This document shows positions 1 through 6,444 of a stretch of 11,137 nucleotides of DNA, in pieces. Source of the stretch: JABJJH01 sp047631095. GTDB taxonomy: Bacteria; Pseudomonadota; Alphaproteobacteria; UBA8366; GCA-2717185. Both the position numbers and the translations under genes were made by a program. The notes under the pieces were generated by a model. It ran no database searches. It saw only the letters and a program-made list of their open reading frames with translations, and was not told where the DNA came from. The DNA lies in the NCBI GenBank assembly GCA_047631095.1, contig JBLHZD010000117.1:1-11137 (forward strand). Direction: 5' to 3'. The first letter of the stretch is position 1, and every line of letters starts with the position of its first letter.

Positions 1-42
1 GCAACGTTGGTCTCGGGTCAGGTGGTGGTAAGCTTTTGGCAT
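1..42 (-). CDS. IS30-family transposase, N-terminal fragment cut by the window edge
   Basis: An ATG at 42-40 on the minus strand opens a frame that is still open at base 1. The visible residues are MPKAYHHLTRDQRC. A strong AAGGAG ribosome-binding site lies 7 nt upstream (RNA sense GAAGGAGATCCAGG before ATG). The pattern Y-x-H-L-T-x-x-x-R-C matches, from memory, the start of IS30-family DDE transposases, where it precedes the helix-turn-helix that binds the terminal repeats. Only 14 codons are present, so neither the DNA-binding domain nor the DDE catalytic residues can be checked, and the product could be truncated or defective beyond the edge. The gene lies downstream of, and in the same orientation as, the eight-gene cluster ending at 274. 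Family assignment is an inference from a short but distinctive N-terminus. Confidence 0.6.
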   Translation of the reverse strand, partial: MPKAYHHLTRDQRC

Positions 43-86
43 CCTGGATCTCCTTCGTAAGAAATCCTCGATAACCCCACCTGACC
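16..86. repeat. 10-bp perfect inverted repeat bracketing the transposase start
   Basis: GGTCAGGTGG at 16-25 is the exact reverse complement of CCACCTGACC at 77-86. The 51-nt spacer contains the ribosome-binding site (about 50-55) and the ATG (40-42) of the partial transposase; the 16-25 arm lies inside codons 6 to 9. In a transcript entering from the right, the two arms could pair and enclose the start region in a loop. Sequestration of transposase starts in read-through transcripts is known for IS10 and IS50; applying it here is inference. Confidence 0.55.
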
Positions 87-104
87 TAGATGGCTCTCAA
101 ATTA

Positions 105-130
105 TGCACTTGGCTGTTGAATCCGCGTTT
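105..130 (-). mobile_element. Probable outer end (terminal inverted repeat) of the IS30-like element
   Basis: On the minus strand, bases 125 to 105 read CGGATTCAACAGCCAAGTGCA. The order GATTCAA, then CAA, then GCA resembles the terminal repeat of IS30, which contains GATTCAA followed by TCAACGCAAC. The segment sits about 65 to 85 nt upstream of the presumed transposase ATG, a usual distance for the end of an IS30-family element. The opposite end is outside the window, so neither the inverted repeat nor a target duplication can be confirmed, and the exact boundary is uncertain by several bases. Confidence 0.3.
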
Positions 131-186
131 TCAATAACAGGTATCGTACAACAATGACGCCGTTGTTTCCTGTTATCTTTTTCAAT
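128..186. repeat. 8-bp direct repeat TTTTCAAT flanking the hairpin
   Basis: TTTTCAAT occurs at 128-135 and again at 179-186, exactly flanking the 134-176 hairpin (the last two bases of the first copy belong to its stem). Direct repeats around a foldback could reflect a small insertion, but in an AT-rich stretch an 8-bp repeat may be chance. Confidence 0.3.
134..176 (+). terminator. Hairpin followed by a T-run, candidate terminator in the plus direction
   Basis: ATAACAGG (134-141) pairs perfectly with CCTGTTAT (169-176), and an inner ACAAC (148-152) pairs with GTTGT (162-166), leaving an asymmetric internal loop and a 9-nt terminal loop. Five T residues follow at 178-182. The stem is AT-rich and interrupted, so it would be a weak factor-independent terminator. 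It works only in the plus direction: the minus-strand exit from the hairpin has no T-run, so it does not explain how the leftward operon ends. It may instead be a relic next to the IS end. Confidence 0.3.
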
Positions 187-223
187 GTACACTTTTGATG
201 GTGGGGGGCTTTCAGACGAATTG

Positions 224-280
224 CCTGCCGATGCAGGGTATCATAATGATCGCATAATATATATTATGGAAAATTATAAT
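224..280. repeat. Cluster of short palindromes at the 3' end of the operon
   Basis: Four inverted repeats lie in a row: CCTGC/GCAGG with a 4-nt loop at 224-237, ATCAT-A-ATGAT at 240-250, a perfect 16-bp palindrome CATAATATATATTATG at 253-268, and ATTATAAT at 273-280, which overlaps the last codons of the MBL gene. None is followed by a T-run on the minus strand. The segment is far more AT-rich than the coding DNA beside it. Together they could form a 3' processing or RNA-stabilising structure, or be protein-binding sites. Apart from the inverted repeats listed, I see no gene in 43-273. Confidence 0.45.
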
Positions 281-1053
281 ATGTCCAAAACCATCCCGTC
301 GTATCCGGGCGTTACGCCACTCGGCAGTTCTTCGATGAGCGTCGCATAGTCCATATGATGGTTCATATGCGTAAGGACAGCGCGACGCGGCGCCAAGCGC
401 TTAATCCATTCTAACGTTCTGTCCAAATGGCTGTGCGTCTGATGCGGTTCACGACGAAAACTATCCACGACCCAGGTGTCGACGCCCTCAAGGATTTCAA
501 ACGCATTGTCATCAAGTGTTACGACGTCGGTGGAATACGCAAAATCGCCGAACCGAAACCCCAAAGTTGTCGAAAATCCATGATCCTGTGTGAAAGGAAC
601 AATCTTAAAGGCGCCAATTGCAAACGGGCCGTTGATGATATGTGGCGCCAGCATCGGTTTGTAATACCGAACCGGATGATTTTCGAATGTTTTCAAAGGT
701 TCAAAGGCATATGCGAATCGCTTACGTAAAGCGTCGATGGTGTCGTGCGTGCCGTAAACATCAAGATCCGACTGCATCGCTAGGTTAAGCCAGCGTAAAT
801 CATCGATACCATGCGAATGATCCGCATGAGCATGAGTATAAAGAACCGCATCGGCTCGACTGATTTTCGCATCCAGCAATTGCGCGCGGCAATCCGGCGA
901 CGTATCGACCAAAATCGACGTATCTTCCTGTTCAATGTAAATCGAAGACCTGCGACGTCGATTCTTTGCATTGTCAGGGTCACACTCTCCCCAAACGTCG
1001 CCGACCATGGGAACGCCGCTGGACGGTCCGGATCCCAATATGGTGACTTTCAC
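274..1053 (-). CDS. MBL-fold metallo-hydrolase (PhnP-like phosphodiesterase family)
   Basis: A 259-residue cytoplasmic metallo-beta-lactamase-fold hydrolase. It opens with GSGPSSGVP (7-15) and the conserved stretch GECDPDNAKNRRRRSS (22-37), characteristic of the PhnP-like branch. The dinuclear metal motif HAHADH is at 74-79, and further likely ligands are H158 (QDHG), D175 (YSTD) and H229/H232 near the C-terminus. Characterised PhnP cleaves phosphoribosyl 1,2-cyclic phosphate, but no phn genes are nearby, so the substrate here is unknown; a nucleotide or RNA-derived phosphodiester is possible. The start is GTG at 1053, whose GTGA overlaps the TGA stop of tatD by 4 nt, which implies translational coupling. 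Families of this type commonly follow tatD in alphaproteobacteria. It is the last gene of the cluster and appears intact. RNase Z is unlikely because of the short length and the RRRRSS signature. Confidence 0.85.
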   Translation of the reverse strand: MKVTILGSGPSSGVPMVGDVWGECDPDNAKNRRRRSSIYIEQEDTSILVDTSPDCRAQLLDAKISRADAVLYTHAHADHSHGIDDLRWLNLAMQSDLDVYGTHDTIDALRKRFAYAFEPLKTFENHPVRYYKPMLAPHIINGPFAIGAFKIVPFTQDHGFSTTLGFRFGDFAYSTDVVTLDDNAFEILEGVDTWVVDSFRREPHQTHSHLDRTLEWIKRLAPRRAVLTHMNHHMDYATLIEELPSGVTPGYDGMVLDIL

Positions 1054-1895
1054 GCCAAATCGTCCTGACTAGGTTCAATAATCGGCGTCGCTTTACGAAA
1101 TAGCCGATAAAAATTATCCGTCGTGGCGGTGGCGAGCGCCCTACCCTCTATGCCTTTAAGGGTCGCCAACATTTCTGCTGTATGAACGACATAAGCTGGC
1201 TCATTGCGTTTTCCGCGCCGGGGGATCGGCGCCAAATAAGGCGCATCGGTTTCCACTAACAGGCGATCCAAGGGCGTGTTTGTCGCAATTTCACGCAACT
1301 CATCGGCCTGCTTAAAGGTTAATATCCCCGAAAGAGACAAATAAAACCCCAATTTTAACGCCCTTTCAGCGAGTTCCGGGCCACTGCTGAAACAATGAAT
1401 CACCGCCGGGTACGCACCATTTTCGTACTCCTCAGACAGAATTTCGATCATATCGTCATCCGCATCACGGGAATGAACGATCAGCGGCAATGACAATTCG
1501 CGCGACGCCACAATATGGGCGCGAAAACTCTCTTGTTGGCGCTCTCTTGGACTGTGTTCATAAAAATAATCCAGCCCCGTTTCCCCAATTCCGATTACCA
1601 AGGGATCTTGCGCCAATTCAACAAGTTGCTGGGTCGTTACATCGGCCTTATTATCCGCATCATGGGGATGAACACCAACGGAACACCAGATATTGTCGTG
1701 ACGCGCCGCAATCTCTCTCACCTCCGGAAAGGCTGAAATTTTGGTGCAAATCGTCAGCATGGCGCCAACGCCAGCCCGTTTTGCGCGCGCTACGGCTTCA
1801 TCTAGATCCCCGTCCCGCGCCAGATAATCCAAATGGCAATGACTATCGACCAGCCCGCCAGGAAACACCGGGATTGGGGCGGCTTTATTCGCCAT
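1050..1895 (-). CDS. tatD: TatD family metal-dependent deoxyribonuclease
   Basis: A 281-residue TIM-barrel hydrolase of the TatD/YcfH family, whose members are metal-dependent 3'-5' DNases (and D-Tyr-tRNA deacylase-like in older annotation). Visible metal ligands are H19 and H21 (DSHCHLD), E105 (GIGETGLDY), H141 (LIVHSRDA), H167 (VIHCFSS) and D217 (VETDAPYLAP), all in the family order; the RRGKRNEP segment follows. Of two possible starts, ATG at 1895 is preferred because GAGG sits 6 nt upstream; ATG at 1910 has no ribosome-binding site. With this choice the gene overlaps the metG stop by 11 nt. Its own stop overlaps the next gene by 4 nt. The likely role is DNA or RNA end processing or repair in the cytoplasm. 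Length is normal and nothing is missing. Confidence 0.92.
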   Translation of the reverse strand: MANKAAPIPVFPGGLVDSHCHLDYLARDGDLDEAVARAKRAGVGAMLTICTKISAFPEVREIAARHDNIWCSVGVHPHDADNKADVTTQQLVELAQDPLVIGIGETGLDYFYEHSPRERQQESFRAHIVASRELSLPLIVHSRDADDDMIEILSEEYENGAYPAVIHCFSSGPELAERALKLGFYLSLSGILTFKQADELREIATNTPLDRLLVETDAPYLAPIPRRGKRNEPAYVVHTAEMLATLKGIEGRALATATTDNFYRLFRKATPIIEPSQDDLA

Positions 1896-3435
1896 CTTCT
1901 TCCTCAACATATCGCGGGAAGACCGGGCTGGGTTTGGGCAGTGCGGTTCCAGGTTTCAATATTTCGCCAAACGACTCAAAATCCCGTTGGTCTTCGGCGA
2001 CAGAAAGTTGATCCAGAATTTTCGCTGCGGAATCGGGCATGATCGGTTGAACGCATAACCCGATGTGGCGGATTGTTTCGCTCAACACGAACAACACGGT
2101 CCCCATACGCGCCTGGTCTGTTTTCCGCAGCGCCCACGGCGCCTGGGAATCGACATAGCGGTTCGCGTCGCCGATGACGGACCAAATCGCCTCCAGGCAA
2201 CGGTGAAACAACTGCGCATCAAATTCCCGTCGCAACGTATCGATCAACCCACGGGCGGCGGTCAACAGCACGTCGTCTTCCGGCGTAAACGCGCCATGCG
2301 CTGGTACGGTGGCGTCGCAGTTTTTCGCGACCATTGAGAGAACACGTTGGCATAGATTACCTAAATCATTCGCTAAATCGCCATTCATGCGGTGGACGAT
2401 CGCCGTGGGCGAGAAATCGCCATCATTGCCAAACGGGACTTCCCGCATCAGAAAATAACGGACCGGGTCCAACCCGTAGTTTTCCACAAGCGATATCGGA
2501 TCAATGGCGTTCCCCAGTGATTTCGAAATTTTCTGACCCTCGTTCGTCCACCAGCCATGGGCGAAAACGCGCTTTGGCGGCTCCAACCCCGCCGCCATCA
2601 GGAAGGCTGGCCAATAAACCGTGTGAAACCGAAGGATATCCTTGCCAACCATATGCAAATTAGCGGGCCAGTATTTTTTGTAATCGTCGCAACCCGTATC
2701 TGGGTATCCGACCGCCGTAATATAATTGGTCAGGGCGTCCAGCCACACATACATAATATGCGCATCGTCATCAGGTACGGGAACGCCCCATTTGAACGTC
2801 GTGCGGGAAATTGATAAATCCCGCAACCCACCCTTCACAAAGCTGATCACCTCGTTTCGGCGGCTGGCTGGCGCAATGAAGTCCGGATTGTCGTCATAAA
2901 ACGCCAAAAGGCGGTCTTGCCATTCAGAGAGCTTGAAAAAATAACTCGGTTCGGCGACCCACGCGACTTCGGCGCCAGACGGCGCAAACCGACGCCCCTC
3001 TTCGTCTTTCGTTAATTCGTTTTCGCCATAAAAAGCCTCGTCGCGAACCGCATACCAACCTTCATAGGCGCCGAGATAAATTTCGTCCCTGTCGCGCAAT
3101 TGACGCCAGATCGCCTGCACGGCCTCAATATGGCGGGGTTCTGTGGTGCGAATAAAATCATCAATTGTGAAATTCATCGCCTCGGGCAGGATACGGAACG
3201 CTTGAGACACCTTGTCCGTAAAACTTTGCGGATCTATCCCCGCCACCGCCGCAGCATCCTCCACCTTTTGACCATGCTCATCGGTCCCGGTCAGGAAGCG
3301 GACATCAAACCCATCCAGCCGCTTGAACCGCGCCAGACAATCGCAGGCCAGTGTGGTGTAGGCATGGCCGATATGAGGTGAATCGTTCACATAGTAAATC
3401 GGGGTCGTGATATAATATGGCGTGCGATCAGCCAT
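1885..3435 (-). CDS. metG: Methionyl-tRNA synthetase
   Basis: A 516-residue class I aminoacyl-tRNA synthetase that charges tRNA-Met. The HIGH motif is at 21-24 (SPHIGHAYTT) and KISKS, the KMSKS equivalent, at 302-306 (EGQKISKSLGNAIDP). The connective-peptide region (about 118-170) has no CxxC pairs, so this is a MetRS without a zinc knuckle. It also ends after the anticodon-binding helical domain, with no C-terminal EMAP/tRNA-binding domain. Both traits fit alphaproteobacterial MetRS of about 510-520 residues. ATG at 3435 is preferred: TGGAG lies 6 nt upstream and the product then begins MADRTPYYITTPIYYVND, as the family does. A longer TTG start at 3480 would add 15 unconserved residues. The gap to holB is 49 nt, the largest inside this cluster, so a secondary promoter there is possible. 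Confidence 0.97.
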   Translation of the reverse strand: MADRTPYYITTPIYYVNDSPHIGHAYTTLACDCLARFKRLDGFDVRFLTGTDEHGQKVEDAAAVAGIDPQSFTDKVSQAFRILPEAMNFTIDDFIRTTEPRHIEAVQAIWRQLRDRDEIYLGAYEGWYAVRDEAFYGENELTKDEEGRRFAPSGAEVAWVAEPSYFFKLSEWQDRLLAFYDDNPDFIAPASRRNEVISFVKGGLRDLSISRTTFKWGVPVPDDDAHIMYVWLDALTNYITAVGYPDTGCDDYKKYWPANLHMVGKDILRFHTVYWPAFLMAAGLEPPKRVFAHGWWTNEGQKISKSLGNAIDPISLVENYGLDPVRYFLMREVPFGNDGDFSPTAIVHRMNGDLANDLGNLCQRVLSMVAKNCDATVPAHGAFTPEDDVLLTAARGLIDTLRREFDAQLFHRCLEAIWSVIGDANRYVDSQAPWALRKTDQARMGTVLFVLSETIRHIGLCVQPIMPDSAAKILDQLSVAEDQRDFESFGEILKPGTALPKPSPVFPRYVEEEDGE

Positions 3436-3484
3436 GACCGTCTCCAAAGCTTTCCGGATGAGGTGTTCGGAGTCGCCCAACCGG

Positions 3485-4594
3485 TTATTGGTTCGTTATT
3501 GCAACGGTTTGCAATGACAAAAAGGCGCTTACCACGACTTGCTTGTGGTCGAGACTGGACCGATCCGCGCGTGCTAGCAATTCGCTGACCTTGTCCCACA
3601 CCTCCATCAATTGCGCAAGATTCGCCGTTGGAGACAGCATGTCCATGGCGCGCGCTTCACCGGGCACGCGGTCCAGACCGACCCCGCCCCGCGCCACGCC
3701 GCCAATCAAACGTCCCGCCCAACCGGATAACAACCACACAAAGGTTTCAAACCCATCGTTTCGCGCCAATTTATCGCCAAGCACATGGGCTTTGGCGACA
3801 TCAAAATCGCGGAGTCCCGCCAGCAGATCGATAATTTCTGTATGAAGAGGCAGGCCGCCATCCAGCTCCAGACGTAATGCAGCGCCAATACTCCCTTCGG
3901 ACAACGCCGCCAACGTTTTACGGTCGCTATCGGATAAATTTGGACGATATCGCGCCAGCAATCCCCCCATCACCTCATCATCCAATGCATTGAGCCGCAA
4001 TCGGCGGCAACGGGATCGGATCGTCGGCAACAAACGCCCGGGCGCATGGCTCAAAAGGAAGAACACGGTGCGGGGCGGTGGTTCCTCAAGCACCTTTAAA
4101 ATTGCGTTTGCGGCGCTGGTGTTCATTTCATCCGCGCAATCCACAATCACGATACGCCACCCCGCCTCGCCCGGCGTTAATCTCAACGACCGCCCCGCCG
4201 CGCGAATGTCCGCGACGACGATATCCCGGCGAATTTTCTTGGTGTCCGGATTGATTGTCCGGCGCACTGTTATCAAATCTGCATGGCCTGCTGAAGCGAC
4301 ACGGTGAAAGACCGGATGATTTTCATCCACGCTCAGGATCGATCCCGCATTTTGTTCAACCTCGCCGAACAATCCCCCCTGATCCGCGCTCTCGCCGCCG
4401 GATAAAACAAACCGGGTGAACCGAAACGCCAAAGTCGCCTTGCCGACGCCTTTAGCGCCGCTCAGCAACCAAGCATGGGGGAAACGCTCAGACTTCCAAG
4501 CGTCCAACAACGTTGTTTCCGCAGCCTCGTGCCCGACAAAAAAAGGATTTTCCCGAGGCAATGGCCATTCTGTTTCGTCGGATTCATCGCTCAT
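3485..4594 (-). CDS. holB: DNA polymerase III delta' subunit
   Basis: A 369-residue AAA+ clamp-loader subunit. The P-loop GAKGVGKAT is at 46-54, the Walker-B-like IVDCADEM at 150-157, sensor 1 (LLSHAPGRLLPTIRSRC) follows, and the SRC motif is at 194-196; in clamp loaders this arginine acts in trans on the neighbouring ATPase subunit. A helical collar domain fills the C-terminal part. Unlike E. coli delta', the N-terminal domain has no cluster of four cysteines: the first cysteine after the P-loop is C153, so the zinc module is absent. ATG at 4594 is chosen: it lies 13 nt after the tmk stop and gives MSDESDETEWPLPRENP, leading into the conserved start. A TTG start at 4672 would overlap tmk by 65 nt. 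The protein loads the beta clamp during replication, and pairing with tmk is the normal arrangement. Confidence 0.93.
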   Translation of the reverse strand: MSDESDETEWPLPRENPFFVGHEAAETTLLDAWKSERFPHAWLLSGAKGVGKATLAFRFTRFVLSGGESADQGGLFGEVEQNAGSILSVDENHPVFHRVASAGHADLITVRRTINPDTKKIRRDIVVADIRAAGRSLRLTPGEAGWRIVIVDCADEMNTSAANAILKVLEEPPPRTVFFLLSHAPGRLLPTIRSRCRRLRLNALDDEVMGGLLARYRPNLSDSDRKTLAALSEGSIGAALRLELDGGLPLHTEIIDLLAGLRDFDVAKAHVLGDKLARNDGFETFVWLLSGWAGRLIGGVARGGVGLDRVPGEARAMDMLSPTANLAQLMEVWDKVSELLARADRSSLDHKQVVVSAFLSLQTVAITNQ

Positions 4595-4607
4595 AGCGTG
4601 TCCAGGC

Positions 4608-5258
4608 TCATGGCGCGTCCAGGGAAAACCGGCGGCGCACGAACGCGGTAATTTCGCCGCGAACTGATTCAATGTCGGCTTCGGCGTCGATCAACGCACA
4701 GCGGTTTGGTTCCGCAGCGGCAATTGACAAAAAACCCTCCCGCAAACGTTGATGAAACTGGCGGTCCATTCGTTCATATCGGTCTCCGCCCTCGCCTCGC
4801 GCCGCCGCACGCCCCAATCCGGTTTCAACCGATGCGTCCAGGATCAAGGTTAAATCTGGCGCAAAATCGCCAATTGAAATAGCGCGCAACGACTCTATAA
4901 TATCCAACGAGAGGCCGTGCCCATAGCCTTGATAAGCGATGGTGGAATCAACGAAACGGTCGCACAAAACCCATTCGCCGCGTTCAAGAGCGGGTTTTAT
5001 GGTTCGCACCACATGATCACGTCGCGCCGCAAAATGCATGAGCGCTTCCGAAACGCCGTCCCAAAGGCCAGGTTCGCCCTCAACAAGGAGTTTACGCAGC
5101 ATTTCCGCGCCAGGCGACCCACCGGGCTCGCGCGTCAAGACAACCGATACGCCGCATTCCGACAGGAAATCCTTCAGAAATTGAATTTGCGTCGACTTTC
5201 CCGATCCTTCACCACCTTCAAAGGTAATAAATTGAGGATTTTCCGTGGCTTCCGGCAC
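4608..5258 (-). CDS. tmk: Thymidylate kinase
   Basis: A 216-residue dTMP kinase, which makes dTDP on the way to dTTP. The P-loop GGEGSGKST is at 15-23, the substrate-binding TREPGGS at 42-48, the DRF motif (CDRFVDSTIAYQGYG) at 100-102, and the lid segment with R154, GGDRYE to about 162. The length matches the family (about 205-220). The start is set at GTG 5258: this gives MPEATENPQFITFEGGEGSGKST, and the codon begins 2 nt after the last base of the carboxypeptidase TAA, leaving a 1-nt gap, so translation is probably coupled. A longer start at 5369 would only add 37 residues read through the upstream gene in another frame. All catalytic elements are intact. Confidence 0.96.
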   Translation of the reverse strand: MPEATENPQFITFEGGEGSGKSTQIQFLKDFLSECGVSVVLTREPGGSPGAEMLRKLLVEGEPGLWDGVSEALMHFAARRDHVVRTIKPALERGEWVLCDRFVDSTIAYQGYGHGLSLDIIESLRAISIGDFAPDLTLILDASVETGLGRAAARGEGGDRYERMDRQFHQRLREGFLSIAAAEPNRCALIDAEADIESVRGEITAFVRRRFSLDAP

Positions 5259-5259
5259 G

Positions 5260-6405
5260 TTAAAACTTACCGCCCCAAACCAGATACCGCACGGCCTCGC
5301 CCAGCCGGCCGACTGGCCCCAGACGGTCCACGGCGGCTCCCGCGACAAGCGGGATCTCCAGTGTCTCAAAATCCGGCGCGGAAACGACCAGCGTGGCTAC
5401 ACGGTCGCCCTTCGCAATTGGCGCCGGAATTGGCTCGTCCAGTTTGACGCTCACCTTCATCTTTTTACGGGATTTGCGCGGCATTGAAATCAACAGGTCG
5501 TTTTCGATGATAACCGGGATTGAAGCCTTCGCGCCTAACCAGACTTCAGCGTCGATCAGTTTCTCAGATTTTGAAAACAACTGGTAATTTGACCAGGCGC
5601 GATACGCCCAATCGATAATTCGTTCAGATCCATTGGAGCGCGCTTTCACGGACTTGAAGCCGTTGGCGACAAGAATCAAGCGCCGTCCGTTGCGGATTGT
5701 TGACGCGGTCAGGCCGTACCCAGATGCTTCAGTATGCCCGGTTTTGAGACCGTCCGCACCGACGCTCTTATACAAAAGCGGGTTTCTATTGCTCTGCTTG
5801 ATCTTGTTATAGGTAAAACTCTTTTCACCATAATATTTATAAAATTCAGGAGAGCTTCGGATTGTTGCTTCGGCCAGAGTCGCCAAATCCCGGGCCGTCG
5901 TCACATGTTCCGGGTCAGGCCAGCCACTGGCGTTCCGGAATGTCGTCCCATCCATACCCAGTTCCGTCGCCATTTCGGTCATCATATCCGCAAAGGCGGA
6001 TTCGCTGCCAGCAATTCCTTCGGAGACGACGATCGTCGCATCGTTTCCGGATTGAACGACAATTCCGCGGATCAGATCTTCGATCCTCACACGGTCGCCG
6101 ACTTTCACGAACATTTTAGAACCGCCTTTTGACCACGCCTTTTCGCTAACAGGAAAGGTATCGTCCAAGCTTAAGGCGCCGCTTTTAATGCGATCAAACA
6201 GCAAGAAAGCCGTCATCATCTTTGTCATGGAGGCGGGATACATTGTCGTATCCGAGTTTTTTTCAAACAACGTGGCGCCCGTCTGGAAATCAATCACAAC
6301 CGCCTGTCGCGCCTCAGTCTCAAACGCCCTCGCCGATACCGACGACATCGCCAGCGTCACCGTCGCCAGAATGGCCGCCACCCCTACCCGCTTGAATGCA
6401 AACAT
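5260..6405 (-). CDS. dacC: D-alanyl-D-alanine carboxypeptidase (S11, PBP5/6 type)
   Basis: A penicillin-binding DD-carboxypeptidase that removes the terminal D-Ala of peptidoglycan stem peptides in the periplasm. Counting from GTG 6408 it shows a Sec signal peptide with cleavage probably after SARA (A28), the nucleophile motif SMTK at 60-63, SGN at 120-122 and KTGHT at 222-226: the complete set of S11 active-site motifs. A PBP5-like C-terminal beta domain follows (about 285-355), then a terminal amphipathic segment (DRLGPVGRLGEAVRYLVWG) that probably anchors it to the membrane. Two adjacent start codons exist, GTG 6408 and ATG 6405; GAGG lies 4 nt and 7 nt before them respectively, so ATG 6405 is preferred (381 residues). 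It begins 39 nt after rlpA. The choice of letter (dacC, dacA or dacF) cannot be settled from sequence alone. Confidence 0.94.
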   Translation of the reverse strand: MFAFKRVGVAAILATVTLAMSSVSARAFETEARQAVVIDFQTGATLFEKNSDTTMYPASMTKMMTAFLLFDRIKSGALSLDDTFPVSEKAWSKGGSKMFVKVGDRVRIEDLIRGIVVQSGNDATIVVSEGIAGSESAFADMMTEMATELGMDGTTFRNASGWPDPEHVTTARDLATLAEATIRSSPEFYKYYGEKSFTYNKIKQSNRNPLLYKSVGADGLKTGHTEASGYGLTASTIRNGRRLILVANGFKSVKARSNGSERIIDWAYRAWSNYQLFSKSEKLIDAEVWLGAKASIPVIIENDLLISMPRKSRKKMKVSVKLDEPIPAPIAKGDRVATLVVSAPDFETLEIPLVAGAAVDRLGPVGRLGEAVRYLVWGGKF

Positions 6406-6444
6406 CACAAAACCTCAACTTGCGCAAAAGCGCTTATATAAAGA

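Noticed and set aside
16..86. A tRNA-like foldback, because of the 10-bp terminal pairing
   Set aside because: There is no acceptor-D-anticodon-T arm order, no TTCRA-like T loop, and the segment holds the start of a good ORF with a ribosome-binding site.
253..268. The 16-bp palindrome as the operon's factor-independent terminator
   Set aside because: The stem is all A/T except for the outer pair, leaves no loop, and is not followed by a T-run on the minus strand.
427..729. Plus-strand open frame of 100 codons
   Set aside because: It lies wholly antisense to the MBL hydrolase, whose protein motifs are intact; no ribosome-binding site or recognisable motif.
1490..2011. Plus-strand open frame of 173 codons
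   Set aside because: Antisense to tatD and metG; the composition is a reflection of their codons and no domain is recognisable.
3436..3480. TTG start extending MetG by 15 residues
   Set aside because: ATG 3435 has a well placed TGGAG and gives the conserved N-terminus; the extension has no family match.
4917..5447. Plus-strand open frame of 176 codons
   Set aside because: Antisense to tmk and the carboxypeptidase; low-complexity Arg/Pro-rich product typical of a shadow frame.
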